Source: Cunninghamia lanceolata (lineage: Eukaryota > Streptophyta > Pinopsida > Cupressales > Cupressaceae). Taken from it: DNA of 64,000 bases. Positions 11,689-22,985 of this stretch are shown piece by piece (position 1 is the stretch's first letter; each line of letters starts with the position of its first letter). The translations under genes were made by a program, and so were the position numbers. The notes under the pieces were generated by a model. The model saw only the letters and a program-made list of their open reading frames with translations, was not told the origin of the DNA and did no database searches. The DNA lies in NCBI GenBank assembly GCA_027924645.1, contig BSBN01000850.1, positions 1,426,001-1,490,000 on the forward strand, written 5' to 3'.

Positions 11689-12691
11689 TTACTTGAATCT
11701 CTCCTCAGCATTCATGGTCCATACAAACTCCCTTCCTTTGGTGCAATCTATTATAGGGGCTACAATACTACTAAAATTTTGAATGAACTTTCGATAGAAA
11801 GTGGCCAAGCCATGAAAACATTTTACCTCTGTGATGCTGCTTAGACTAGGCCATTCTAGAATTGCCCGGACCTTCTCTGGATCCATTCTAACACCATCTC
11901 TATAAATGACAAAGCCTAAAAAAACTAAATTGTCCTACATGAACCTACACTTCTTCAAATTAGCATAGAGCCTCTCCTTTCTTAACACACCAAAGATGAT
12001 CCTCTAGGGTTGTAAATGCTCTTCTTTGTTGTTACTAAATACAAAAATATCATCAAAATAAACTACCACAAACTTACCAATGTAAGGTCATAGTATAGTG
12101 TTCATCAATCTCATAAATGTGCTAGGTGCATTTGATAACCTGAATGGCATAACCATCCACTCATATAATCTGTCTCCAGTCTTAAAGGCTATCTTCCACT
12201 CATCCCTTTTTCAGATTTTGGATTTGGTGGTAGCCACTTTGTAGGTCAATCTTGCTGAAATATTTGGCCCCTACAAGGACATCCATCATGTCCTCCATAA
12301 GAGGTATAGGAAACTGATACTTGATGGTAATCTTATTAATGGCTCTGCTATCAGTGTACATCCTCCATGTTCCATCTTTTTTGGGGGTCAACAATGTTGG
12401 TACAGCACATGGGCTCATGCTCTCTCTTACCACACCTTTACTTATGAGTTATGTTACTTGCTTATTCAACTCTCCATGTTGTGTTGGATTCATCCTATAA
12501 GCTGCTTGGTTGGGTAGAGTTGCTCTTGGAATCAAATCAATATGATGTTGAATATCTCTCTTTGGCTGTAGACCATCAGGTAATTCATCAGGCACAACAT
12601 CAACAAATTCTTTCAATAGTTCTAATACTTCTGGGGGAACTAAAATGTCTTCCTCTTCACCTTTTTTACTACTAATGCATAACAACACCAT
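11689..12691 (-). pseudogene. pol: Chromovirus reverse transcriptase remnant
   Basis: Minus-strand segments appear in order: [76 protein letters not shown], then a YFDDI catalytic box near 12065, and the connection segment GFVIYRDGVRMDPEKVRAI. Stops and at least one frameshift (near 12200) break it. The motif set matches plant chromovirus RT closely, so identity is firm and activity is excluded. Confidence 0.92.
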
Positions 12692-12770
12692 GTCACCTTC
12701 ATTTCTTTAACAAGATCTCTTTCAGACAACATGGTCTCACCTTTTCCTTCATCCTTGAGAGGCAACAAAA

Positions 12771-13313
12771 TCACCTTAGAGCCATCTTTCCAAAAGGTGT
12801 ATGTGTTTTTCTCTCCATCATGTATGAAGTTTCTATCGTACTATCATGGCCTTCCCAATAACACATGATAGGCATGCATTGGGACAACATCACACCATAT
12901 CTCTCCTGATAGATCTTCCCTATGCTAAACTTAATTAGGCATCTTTTATCAATAGTGACTTCATTTCCCTTTTTAAACCATGCAATGCGGTATGGATGAG
13001 GATGTTTTTCACAGTGTAAATTCAATTTGTCTACCATTTCTTTAGAAACCATATTTTTAAAACTACCTCTATCAACAATAACTTGACATACCTTACCACC
13101 TGAAGTGCATCTGGTTCTAAAGATATTGGTTCGAAGCCATGAACCATCAGAGCCTTTGGCTTGTGTTTTCTCCTTCTCTGGAATCACCATTTCTCTTCTC
13201 ATCATGAGACTTTCTCCCACATCTGGTGGAACCTCTATTTTTGTCCCTTCCACTTCATGCTGCATTTGAATCAGGTTCACCCTAGGTTGTCCTCCTTGAT
13301 TTCTTTCTTGCAT
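12771..13313 (-). pseudogene. Chromovirus protease remnant
   Basis: A 180-residue minus-strand open stretch. The core VIVDRGSFKNMVSKEMVDKL stands where chromoviruses usually read VDGGS or VDSGS; Arg follows the catalytic Asp, which would probably harm the active-site turn. The frame continues from the gag zinc knuckle side and runs toward RT. The downstream DVMPIMCYW-like stretch is the usual second half of the fold. Confidence 0.8.
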
Positions 13314-14329
13314 GTTATAATTTGAGCATTCAAATGCCCTATGACCTTCTTCTCCACATCTGAAACAAGTGAAAGGCCTTTGCTGGTTTTCCCATCCTCT
13401 ACCACTACCATAACCTCTACCTCTTTGAAATCCCCTTCCTCATTCTTGATTTAGAGGATCTTGTCGAGTAGCTACTTGTTCCAATCCATGGGATGACTCT
13501 CCCCTACCATAATTCAAACCTCCTCGAAATGGGGTTGATGTACCCCTTCTTCCTCTATTCCTCTGATGGTATTGTCTGTTTTATTTTTCTTCAGCCTTTA
13601 GAGCCAATTGGTAAGCTTCTTCCATACTGTTGAGTCAATGCATGCTCAATTCATCTTGAATAGAGTATTTCAGGCCATTCACATATCTAGCAACCATCTG
13701 TTCACCAGTTTCTTGATGCTCTATATGTATAGACAGTGTATAAAACTCATTTGTATAATCTTGCATAGAAGAGAGGTTCTGCTTTAAATTTTGAAACCTA
13801 TGAAAAAGGGTTTGCGCATAATCTATGGGAAAAAAATTTCTCTCAACTTCTTCTCCATTTTATTCCATGTCCTGATCTAATCCTTGCCTTTCCTTGTTCA
13901 TTCCTTTTGTAGATGATCCCACCAAATCATTGCATGACCCTTTAATTTGGTTCATGCGAATTTCACCTTCTTTTCCTCTGTCATAGATTTCTATTCAAAA
14001 AAATTTCTCATATCATTCAACCAGTCTATCAACTCCTTTGGTTTAAGACTACCTGCATAAACTGAAACATCTACCTTAATCCCTTCATTTTTCCCTTCTA
14101 AGGCCCTGAGCATCCTCTCTTCAAAACTCATGCCTTCTAATTCTTCTTCTTCATGTTCTGTATCTTGATATGCACCTCCTCGACCTATGTCTTCATCAGA
14201 TTCATTGCCTCATCTACCCAGTCTTTGGTTTTCCATCCATGTTGTAAGTTCTGCTACTTGTCTTTGCAGATTTTATATTTCTCTATGCATCTAGGCAAGA
14301 CTACCTCTTCCTCTTCCTCTCCCAACCAT
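13314..14329 (-). pseudogene. gag: Chromovirus gag remnant
   Basis: Starts with an ATG at 14327-14329 (minus), just after the primer site, reading MVGRGRGRGSLA and then stops. A gag capsid core is visible at about 13850-14060 (LIDWLNDMRNFFE, then AMIWWDHLQ). A CCHC zinc knuckle, CFRCGEEGHRAFEC, lies near 13330-13375. Many stops. It would have formed the particle and bound the RNA. Confidence 0.85.
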
Positions 14330-14347
14330 GTTCCTACTCTAATACCA
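14330..14347 (-). promoter_or_regulatory. Chromovirus primer binding site
   Basis: On the minus strand TGGTATTAGAGTAGGAAC begins two bases after the 5' LTR. It matches the 3' end complement of initiator-Met tRNA (TGGTATCAGAGC) with a C-to-T change, the usual plant retrotransposon primer. Confidence 0.85.
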
Positions 14348-14349
14348 GA

Positions 14350-14887
14350 TGATGTAGCCAACAACATACACTCAATAGAATTGTGCCATTAAACATATGA
14401 GAGTCAAAGATTTGGAAGCTAGAACATAAAAAAATTCTATTCATCAACTCTATTGCTACAATGAGAGAAAACTCTTATATCCAAGAAAACAAAAAAAATC
14501 AAAAAAATACCTTTTTTGGCAGCTTTCAACATTATCATATTTTTCCATTTTAGGTAATTTTACAATCATATCTTGAGAATCCAGTTTTGTCCCAAAAGCT
14601 TCCTAAAACTAAGGTAGGATGAAAAACCAACTAATATTATAAATTTGAAACATGAGTTTCGAGTTATTACGAAAGCAACTTTTTAAAAATCTAGAAAAAA
14701 AACACTAAATTACCATTTTGAGGGCCAAGACGAAAGTTTCAAGCCCCGAAAAAGAGCCAAGATGAGGTCCAACTAACTAGGGTGGGTTGGGAAACCACTT
14801 GCCACATCATAACGTATCCACCTGTAAAATTTTGCTGAAAACCCACATCCGAGTCAAAAGTTATGACCTTCGAAAGTCCCTGCATCA
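14350..14887 (-). repeat. Chromovirus 5' LTR
   Basis: Element-orientation 5' LTR, 538 bp, TGATG...CATCA. It is followed on the plus strand by the right target duplication TGTAC (14888-14892), after which Copia-1 LTR sequence resumes. Confidence 0.95.
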
Positions 14888-15744
14888 TGTACTCATTGTG
14901 CTTGTGGGGGTCTCTGGATCATGTGACTGCTACCTTGGAGGTTCGCATTGAAGTTTGAGCTTGTCGATGAAGATTTCCTTCTTGGTGTTGTTGTTCTTCC
15001 CAGTCTTGGCCGACCGGATGATTCAAGCGTGTTGTAGATGTTCTAAAAGCAATTTTCTGGAGTGTGGTGTGTTGATTCAAGGCCTAGCTCTGTTTGGCTG
15101 ACAACTTGGTGATTTGCATAAGTTAGATGTTTGAAAGTGCCGACCTTGATGCTTATTCCAAGGTTGATGAAGCATATAAAAGAAAGTAGTTGAGCCGAGG
15201 AAAATCATCCTTGAGCAAAAAGATAAAATCTAAATAAAAGGATCAGAAGCAAAGCAGAGAAGAGGAGCAGAAGAACTAAAGTAGAATAGAGTGAAAACCT
15301 AGTGAAGAAGAGTTTGGAGGTAGAGCAGAAGTTTTATGACCATTCAATGAAACTGAATCAGGCATGAAGGAGATCCTATTTCTCAGTTAATTCTTCCTGT
15401 GTTAATTTAAAATTCTTGTAGGCAATGAGCCTCTCTTTTTGAGCAGTGAGCTCTAGATAGTGAGCCTGAAAGCAAGTGCCTTCCATTCTTTCTAAGTACT
15501 TTTAACAGGGTATGAATCTTGTGGGCTAATGCCCATCGTGGTTTTTCCCTTACTCAGGTTTCTACGTCAAAAAGCTTGGTGTCAAATGTGTTGATTATGT
15601 TTCTGCTTATGTGATGTTTCTTGCTTTGATATTTACATGGTTAATCAATTTGGAAATTGTGAAAGAAGACTAAAAGAAAGAAAAGGTTAATTTTTGGGAC
15701 AACTAATTCACCCCTCCTCTCAGTTGTCCAGTCTAATTCCAACA
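14888..15744 (+). repeat. Copia-1 5' LTR, right piece
   Basis: Continues the LTR from TGTACTCATTGTGC and matches the 3' LTR at 20746-21614. It contains a plausible TATA box ATATAAAAG (15174-15182), conserved at 21039-21046 in the 3' LTR, and ends in CCAACA. Confidence 0.93.
15174..15182 (+). promoter_or_regulatory. Copia-1 LTR TATA box
   Basis: ATATAAAAG sits in the middle of the LTR and is kept in the 3' LTR as TATAAAAG (21039-21046). It is a plausible core promoter for the element transcript. Start-site activity is inferred only. Confidence 0.5.
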
Positions 15745-15746
15745 AT

Positions 15747-15760
15747 TGGTATCAGAGTGA
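15747..15760 (+). promoter_or_regulatory. Copia-1 primer binding site
   Basis: TGGTATCAGAGTGA lies two bases after the 5' LTR end and matches the complement of the initiator-Met tRNA 3' end. The following leader, GAGGTTCC...CTTAACCACTTGAGG, is shared with the element at 59716 onward. Confidence 0.92.
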
Positions 15761-15801
15761 GGTTCCTCTAGAAGAAGCTTAACCACTTGAGGAGATCCAG
15801 G

Positions 15802-16694
15802 ATGTTGACTTACAAAAAGGATAGTCTAAGATTCGATGGAACAAATTAGTTTATTTAGAAGAGTCGCATGGAATGCCATTTACAATGCATGGGAGATGTT
15901 TATTGGGAAATAACCCATAATGAGTATAAATCTCCAGAGAAAGGTCCTTCAACTCTAGATCAAATCAAAGATACAGAAAATAACCTTCAAGTTAAAGAAG
16001 CCTTGTTGAGTGCACTCACTTATTCAGAAATGTCAAATGTCTTTGGACTAAAAACTGCTCATAAAATCTGGAAGAAGCTAGAAATCTCTATGAAGGTGAT
16101 GAATATGTCAAATGTGCCAAACTACAAAGTCTAAGACCAAAATTTAAAAATATCACAATCTACATGCAAAAGATCAATGAACTTGTGTGTGGTATCAGGT
16201 GTGCTAGTGGAACTTTGGAAGAATAAAAAATTGTGGCAAAAGTGCTCAGATCCCTACCTGATTCATACAAACATAAGGTTGCTGCTATAGAAGAGATCAT
16301 GACTGTCTCAAAAGTTACAAGAGATCAGCTTGTTGGCAAATTTTCAGCTTTTGAATTAAGTGAGTTTGGTGATTCTCTTCCTAAGTCTGAATCTACATTT
16401 AAGGCCAATGTGTATGGAAAACAAAGATATGATCTGAGTGAAGGCTCTTCAGCAAGATCAAACAGATTTGGGAAGGTAAGAAAAGATCTTGAAGATGATG
16501 AAATTGAGATAGCATATCTTGAAGCCCTTATTGCCAAAAGAATGCAAAGAGGATCCGGTAAGTATGAAGGAAAGCTCCCATTCAAATGTTTTACTTGCAA
16601 TAAGATTGGTCATTTTACCTCAAGATGTTTGGAGAGGTTTTCAAAACCAAATCCTAATAGATATAAAGGTTATAAGAATTGTTACTATGTCTAA
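15802..16694 (+). pseudogene. gag: Copia-1 gag remnant
   Basis: Begins at ATG 15802 (MLTYKKDSLRFDGTN), with stops soon after, then a readable capsid region (MECHLQCMGDVYWEIT, WKKLEISM). After a frame change comes an open 153-residue stretch (16233-16694) with LRSLPDSYKHKVAAIEE and a single CCHC zinc knuckle CFTCNKIGHFTSRC near 16588. The layout is the UBN2-type gag of plant Copia. It is broken by at least two stops and a frameshift. Confidence 0.88.
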
Positions 16695-16787
16695 AAGACT
16701 GGAGAAGGAGTCACAGATGATGAATCTGATCATGCAGGTGCCATTGAAGATGATTGGGTATTCATTACCATCAAAGAAGAAGATCCG

Positions 16788-17215
16788 GTGTCTACTGATT
16801 CTGATAACTGTGTAAATATTGAAAGTGCCTTGGCTACTCAGATTGTTGAAAATGATGAATGGGTGATTAATAGTGGATGTTCTTATCATATGACTGGTGA
16901 TAAAAGTAAGTTTGTAAACTTTGAAAATTATGAAGGTGGATTTGTGAAATTTGGAGACAACTCAGCTAGTAGAATATGTGGTAGAGGATCCATCTCTTTT
17001 GATGGTAAGAATAACACAAATGTTGTTCTGTATGTGGAAGGATTGAAGCATAATCTTCTCAGTGTTGGACAGTTGGTTGACAAGGGTTATGATCTCTGAT
17101 TCAAGGACGAAAAATGTAGAATCTTGGAAATCCTTGGAATTGAAATTGCATCTGGTACACAAACTAGAGGTAATATCTTTCAATTAAGTAATTCTAGTAA
17201 AAGTTGTTTGATTGC
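16788..17215 (+). pseudogene. Copia-1 protease remnant
   Basis: The frame reads EWVINSGCSYHMTGDKSKF at about 16858-16915. Copia proteases have DSGCSxHMTG, so the catalytic Asp is Asn here. The rest of the fold follows (FGDNSASRICGRGSISF, LKHNLLSVGQLVDKGYDL). It is continuous with gag upstream and the integrase HHCC region downstream. Confidence 0.85.
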
Positions 17216-17219
17216 ATAG

Positions 17220-18050
17220 ATAGATCAAAGTTGGTTGTGGCATAGGAGAATGTGTCATGTCAATTTTGATAACATTCTTAAGATAAGTTCTACCCAAGCT
17301 ATGAGAGACCTTCCAAGACTTGTGAAACCTGATAGCATGTGTAGAGAATGTCAATTGGGTAAACATAACAAAACATCATTCAAAAGTAAAGAACAATCTT
17401 CAAATGGGCAAGTGGAACTTGTGCATACTGATCTATGTGGTCCTGCAAGAATTAGGAGTGTACAAGGAGACAGATATTTTATGATGCTGATTGATGATTA
17501 CTCCCGAATGATGTGGGTAACTTTTTTAAAAGAAAAATAAGAAGATCTTGACAAATTCAAAGTGTTCAAAGTTATGGTGGAAAATGTGATTGGTGTGAAG
17601 ATAAAGTGTCTAAGATCTGATAGAGGTGGAGAGTTTACCTCCGGTGAGTTTGATACATTCTATGAAAAGCATCGAGTAAAAGACAATTATCTGCTCTTAG
17701 GATTCCTTAGCAAAATGGAGTTATGGAAAGAAAGAACCAGACCATTCAAGAAGCTGCTAGGACCTTGATGATGGAAACAAATGTTTCACAAGTTTATTGA
17801 AGAGAAGTTGTGAGTACCATTGTTTACACTCTTAACCAGGTTTAGATCAAAGGCAATTCTAGTAAGACTCCATATGAACTCTAGTTTGGTCATCCTCCTA
17901 TTGTAAAATATTTTAGAGTTTTTGGTAGTAAGTGCTATATCAAAAGAGATGAGAATCTAGGCAAGTTTGAAGCAAGAAGTGATGAAGGAATTTTTCTGGA
18001 TTACTCTACTCAAAGCAAAGCATACCAGTGCTTTAACAAGAGGTTGAAAA
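17220..18050 (+). pseudogene. pol: Copia-1 integrase remnant
   Basis: The GAG-pre-integrase HHCC region (WHRRMCHVNFDNI, CRECQLGKH) is followed by core motifs VHTDLCGPARI and LIDDYSRMMWVTFLKEK (17400-17540), then LRSDRGGEFTSGEF (about 17610). The third acidic region (GFLSKMELWKERTRP) is frameshifted from the usual NGV.ER form. Stops at 17539 and 17768 split it. The tail to 18050 shows the FGSKCYIKRDE and GIFLDYSTQSKAY region typical of Copia. Confidence 0.88.
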
Positions 18051-19420
18051 AGATTGTTGAAAGTGCTAATGTCAGAGTTGATGAGAGAAAAGAAGAACAT
18101 TCTAGGTCTTGCAGATATATTTCAGATGATCAAGATGAAAATCCAAGTCAAGGAAGGAAAATTCAATCCCAAACTCAGACCCAGATTGATCCAAAAATCT
18201 CAGTGACTCAAGAGGATAATGCAGAAGTTGAGAAGCAAGTTCAAGAAATAGAAGTTCAAGCCAATCCCAAAATCCTAGGTATGTAAGGATGAATCATCCT
18301 AAAAATCAGATCATAGGAGATAGAAATAAAGGTGTTTGAACTAGAATAATAATTGTTGAAGATCAAGAAGAGATTTGTATGATTTCAAAGATTGAACCAA
18401 AATCAGTAAGTGAAGCCTACAATGATGAAAGTTGGGCAAAAGCAATGGAAGAAGAATTAATGCAAATTGAAAAGAATCACACTTGGGATCTTGTTTCTAA
18501 ACTTGAAGACAAAAATGTGATTGGAACTAAATGAGTCTTCTAGAAGAAACTGAATGAAGATGGTGGAGTTGTAAGAAACAAAGCAAGATTAGTATGCAAA
18601 TGATATTCTCAAGTGGAAGGAATTGATTTTGAAGAAACTTTTTCTCTAGTGGCAAGAATAGAGGCAGCCGGATTATTTCTTGCATTTTCTTCTTATAACT
18701 TAGATTTCAAGGTCTATCAGATGGATGTCAAGTCAGCATTCCTAAATGGAGAACTAGAAGAGGAAGTCTATATTGAGCAACCAGAAGGATTTCAGTTGTT
18801 TGATAAAAAAGATATGGTTTATAGATTGAGGAAAGCATTATATGGACTCAAACAAGCCCCAGGAGCCTGGTATGCAAGATTGGATAAGTATCTACTAAAG
18901 CTAGGATATAACAAAGGCACTGTTGATAGTAATCTTTACTTCAATATTGATCATGAGAACATTCTGATTGTTGAAGTATTTGTTGATGATATCATTTTTG
19001 GTGGAAATGAGAGCATGTGCAAAACATTTGCTAATCAAATGCAAAGTGAGTTTGAGATGTCCATGTTTGGTGAGATGAATTTCTTCTTAGGTCTGCAAAT
19101 CACTCAATTAGATAAAGGTATCTTCATATCTCAGTCCAAGTATGTGAGAGAATTGTTGAAGAAGTTTGGAATGGAAGACTCAAAGCCAGTAGGCACACCT
19201 ATGGTAACCGGATGCAAGTTGAGTAAAGATGATAACTCCCCTAAGGCAAATCAGAAAAGATATAGATCAATGATTGGAGGAATGCTCTATCTAACACAGA
19301 CTAGACTTGATATCATGAATGCAGTTGGACTTGTTGCTAGATTCCAAGCTGATCCTAAAGAATCCCATGTTGTAGCTGTCAAAAGAATTTTTAGACATCT
19401 CAAAGGGACAATTGATTAGG
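18044..19420 (+). pseudogene. pol: Copia-1 reverse transcriptase
   Basis: A variable linker (18044-18286) is followed by RT. The segment 18613-19419 is open for 268 residues and carries YQMDVKSAFLNGELEEEVYI, KALYGLKQAPGAWY and the catalytic VFVDDIIFGG, then FEMSMFGEMNFFLGLQI and SKYVRELLKKFGM. Upstream, from 18350, the N-terminal part with W..AMEEEL and a stop in the KWVFKKKL-like segment is readable. This is the best-kept RT in the window, but stops on both sides make the polyprotein unreadable. Confidence 0.92.
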
Positions 19421-19925
19421 GATTATGGTATCTAAAGGATAACGACTTCACTCTACAAGCATATACAGATGTTAATTGGGTAGGGGATGTGGATGATAGA
19501 AAAAACACTAGTGGTGGTGTATTCTTCTTGGGAAGTAGATTGGTTTCTTGGTTGAGCAAAAAGCAAGAGGCAATATCTCTGTCTACTACAGAGGTAGAGT
19601 ACATAGTAACAGCAAACAATTGAACCCAAGTTTTGTGGAGGAAGAAAATGTTGGACATTAGATTTGTGTTTGAGGAGCCTATCACAATCTTCTATGATAA
19701 TTCAAGTCCAATAAGCATCTCTAAGAATCTGGTGTTGCATTCAAAGAAAAAGCACACATCCATCAAGTTTCATTTCTTGAGAGAGAAGGTAAATGAGAAT
19801 GAAGTCAAGTTGGAATTTGTGTCTTCAAAAGATTAGATTGTGGATATTTTCACTAAGCCTCTTCCCAAGGATATTTTTGAGTATCTTAGAGAGAAGTTAG
19901 GGGTTATTACCCCTCCTGATTAGAA
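19421..19925 (+). pseudogene. pol: Copia-1 RNase H remnant
   Basis: After a stop at 19417 the same frame reads LQAYTDVNWVGDVDDRKNTSG, LVSWLSKKQEAISLSTTEVE, DNSSPISISKNLVLHSKKKH and the end motif VDIFTKPLPKDIFEYLREKLG. These are standard Copia RNase H landmarks. Two stops (about 19621 and 19834) interrupt it. Confidence 0.88.
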
Positions 19926-20250
19926 TTAAGATGCACTAAGAGTGTATTAGTCTAGTGGTCATATCTTGTGATCCAAATTGATATTAAGGGGACACTACTT
20001 AGGGGGAGTAGTCTACATGAAATTTTTAAAAATAAACTGAAACAAAATAAGGAGCAGAGACTACAAATATGTGCCCTTTGCCATTGATGTCAAAGAGGGA
20101 GAGAAGTCATGTGAAAATCTAGTTGCTGATGAAAGGGGGAGTAGTGAAGATAGTGGTTGCAAGGGTGATAAGACAAAGGAGAAGTTTTTGTCTTGATGGT
20201 TGAATTAGTTTTTCACATCATATGTTGCCATCAATGAGAAAGGGGGAGAT
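19926..20250 (+). other. Copia-1 3' untranslated region
   Basis: No ORF. It ends in the polypurine tract AAAGGGGGAGAT (20239-20250) directly before the 3' LTR. An earlier GGGGACACTACTTAGGGGGAG at 19988-20008 is a second purine-rich block. Confidence 0.75.
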
Positions 20251-21614
20251 TGTTGCAAATATGTGCCTAACTAGTGTTGTCATTGATGTCAACATATCCT
20301 TGTTGCCATTGGTGTCAACTGTATCTTATTTTGTTACCTGTCTAGAAGATTGGAATGTTGAGGATATTGAGAAAATTAATGAAGATAAATGTATGCAAAC
20401 CATATGGCTATGTAGGGTATTGTCTGAAGTAGCTCCAGTTAAGATTTGAGAAGTTTACATGAAGATTGGGTGAAGTTATGGTCTTCTGAGTAGAACAGGT
20501 TTCTGTAGTTGTTCAGTGATGACATAGTGACAAGAAGTTGGTCCGGATTGGTCTGGTATGAGCATTTCATGATCTGTAGATCTAGAGGCATGTATGGGAT
20601 GTTGATGTGTTCTCTCAACTTGAGTGGTTTGTGGTTTGGAGGTCTACAAGCAATATTTCTAGTCTAACAGTCATGGTAGATAGTGTTCTTGAGGTTCTAG
20701 ATGAAGATGCAAATGTTTTTGATGAATTGGAGGAGTGTGGATGTTTTTGGTGTACTCATTGTGCTTGTGGGGGTCTCTAGATCATGTGACTGCTATGTTG
20801 GAGGTTCGCATTGAAGTTTGAGCTTGTCAATGAAGATTTTCTTCTTGGTGTTGTTGTTCTTCCCAGTCTTGGCCGATCAGATGATTCAAGCGTGTTGTAG
20901 ATGTTCTAAAAGCAATTTTATGGAGTGTGGAATGTTGATTCAAGGCCTAGCTATGTTTGGTCAATAGCTTGGTGATTTGCATTAAGTTAGATGTTTGAAA
21001 GTGCCAACCTTGATGTTTATTCCAAGGTTGATGAAGGATATAAAAGAAAGTAGTTGAGCCGAGGAAAATCATCCTTGAGCAAAAAGATAAAATCCAAATA
21101 AAAGGATCAGAAGAAGAGGAGAGAAGAGGAGGAGCAAAAGAACTAAAGCATAATAGAGTGAAGAGCTAGTGAAGAAGAGTTTGGAGGTAGAGAAGAATTT
21201 TTATGAGCATTCAATGAAACTGAATCAGGCATGAAGTAGATGTTATTTCTCAGTTAATTCTTCCTGTGTTAACTTAAAATTCTTGTAGGTAGTGAGCCTC
21301 TCTTTTTGAGTAGTGAGCTCTGGCCAGTGATCCTGAAGGCAAGTTCTTTCCATTCTTTCTAATTACTTTTAACATAGTACAAATCTTATGGACTAACACC
21401 CACTGTGGTTTTTCCCTTAACCGGGTTTCCATGTCAAAGATCTTGGTGTCAAATGTGTTGATTATGTTTCTGCTTATGTGATGTTGTTTCTTACTTTGAT
21501 ATTTACATGGTTAATCAATTTGCAAATTGTGAAAGAAGACTAAAAGAAAGAAAAGGTTAATTTTTTAGACAACTGATTCACCCCCCCTCTCAGTTGTCTA
21601 GTGTAATTCCAACA
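20251..21614 (+). repeat. Copia-1 3' LTR
   Basis: Intact 1364-bp LTR from TGTTGCAAAT to TTCCAACA. It preserves the uninterrupted chromovirus target site near 20748 and so proves the nesting order. Confidence 0.95.
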
Positions 21615-22121
21615 AGTTGCCCCCCAAATTATTTAAGAGGGTCAAGGGGCAGTGCCCCTTGCGGGGGTTTGGGGGTAGCACCCCCAAGACGGGGTGTAGG
21701 GGCAACGCCCCTGGTGCGCTCCCTGTCATGATATAGGGCGAGGTTGAGGGGCAACGCCCCCGAAACCTCAAACAAATTTTATTATTTTATAAAGGTGTCA
21801 GGAGTTTTTTTTTTCTATTGGCCGACATAAAAAAAGCCTATTTTTGTAACTGACATAAGGCTTGATAAAAGTAGTAAATGTTTATAGTTTCTATGGACAT
21901 ATTGTAGCATTTTAAGTGGTATTGAGTTGCAAGGATTATTGGTTGTAATCGGTTTGATTTACTGGACAATAATATTGGACTCTTTGTTGGTGGATGTAGC
22001 CTGAGTTTGGGTGAACAACGTTAAGACTTGTCTCTCGTTGTTATTATTTTTGTGTATTTTTATTCCTTTGTTTAATCTTTATTTTCATTTAATTGATATC
22101 TTCTGCTGGCTAACCCTAACA
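21615..22121 (+). repeat. Copia-2 5' LTR, right piece
   Basis: Resumes the Copia-2 LTR after Copia-1. At 21646-21760 it has four GC-rich hairpins of the form GGGGCAACGCCCC in an otherwise AT-rich LTR. It ends CTAACCCTAACA. Confidence 0.92.
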
Positions 22122-22123
22122 AG

Positions 22124-22140
22124 TGGTATCAAAGAGGGTT
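22124..22140 (+). promoter_or_regulatory. Copia-2 primer binding site
   Basis: TGGTATCAAAGAGGGTT, two bases after the LTR end. It matches the initiator-Met tRNA complement with G-to-A drift in TCAGAG. Confidence 0.88.
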
Positions 22141-22187
22141 GTGTTTGATTATTCTCTGTGGGAAGGTCTCACAGTTGAGTGGGAGCA

Positions 22188-22985
22188 ATGTCGAAAGAGG
22201 GTAAATTGAAGATAGATAAATTCAATGGGCAAAACTATCAATTATGGAAGATGCAGATGGAGGATTATATCCATCAAAAGGATTTATGAAGGCTGTTGGA
22301 AGGAATAGCCAAGAAACCAGCAACAATGACTGATGAGGATTGGAATCTTCTGGATAGAAAGGCACTGGGAAACATTCGGTTGTGCCTAGCACCATCGGTG
22401 GCATTCAATATAATGGAAGTGAAGACAACAACTAGTTTGATGAAAGCTTTAGCTAAATTGTATGAAAAACCCTTAGCCTCTAATAAGGTATTTATCATGA
22501 AGCATTTGATTAATTTGTAAATGATTAAAGATGGATCTGTGATAGATCATTTAAATGAATTTAATATGATTACCAGTCAATTGGCTTCTATAAATGTAAA
22601 ATTTGATGAAGTTAGAGCTCTCCTGATATTATGTTCTTTGACTAAAAGTTGGAATAGTTTGGTAATGGTGGTTAGTAACTTTGTTTCTGGTTCAAATACC
22701 TTGAAATTTGATGATGTTGTTGGTGTTGAGGAAATTTGTAGCAAAAGCTCAGGTGGATCCACATCAGACAGTGTTTTGAATATAGAAAGTAGGGGTAGAT
22801 CAAAGGAGAGAGGAAAAGGTTCTGGAGGTCATGGAAAGTCATGAGGAAAATCAAAGGACAAACGATCCCAATCCAGAGGACAAAAGGATTGCTAGTACTG
22901 TGGGAAACTAGGTCATCTGAACAAAGATTGTTGGTCTCAGAAGATTAACGAAGACAAATGTTCAAGAAGGCAATAAGGAGGCAAA
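22188..22985 (+). pseudogene. gag: Copia-2 gag remnant
   Basis: ATG at 22188 starts MSKEGKLKIDKFNGQNYQLW, the classic UBN2 gag opening. Capsid motifs continue with stops at about 22287 and 22518. A basic linker rich in SRGRSKERGKGSGGHG leads to a CCHC knuckle, CGKLGHLNKDCW near 22900, whose first Cys region follows a stop. It would have packaged the element RNA. Confidence 0.9.

Larger units (their letters stand above)
9214..14887 (-). mobile_element. Antisense chromovirus (Ty3-Gypsy)
   Basis: Complete but decayed Gypsy element lying in reverse. Both LTRs are 538 bp (9214-9751 and 14350-14887), begin TGATG and end CATCA. Target duplications TGTAC stand at 9209-9213 and 14888-14892, and the uninterrupted site GGTGTACTCATTG survives in the 3' LTR of Copia-1 near 20748. 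On the minus strand the order is gag, protease, RT, RNase H, integrase, chromodomain. It is the youngest layer of the nest by position. Confidence 0.96.
8709..21614 (+). mobile_element. Copia-1 LTR retrotransposon
   Basis: Sense-strand Ty1-Copia element inserted in the 5' LTR of Copia-2. It starts TGTTGCAAATATG and ends AATTCCAACA. It is flanked by AGTTT (8704-8708) and AGTTG (21615-21619), a 5-bp duplication with one change. The 5' LTR is split by the antisense chromovirus. The pieces sum to about 1357 bp against 1364 bp for the 3' LTR. Domains are gag, protease, integrase, RT, RNase H. The RT frame (18613-19419) is the best-preserved coding stretch in region 1. Confidence 0.93.
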
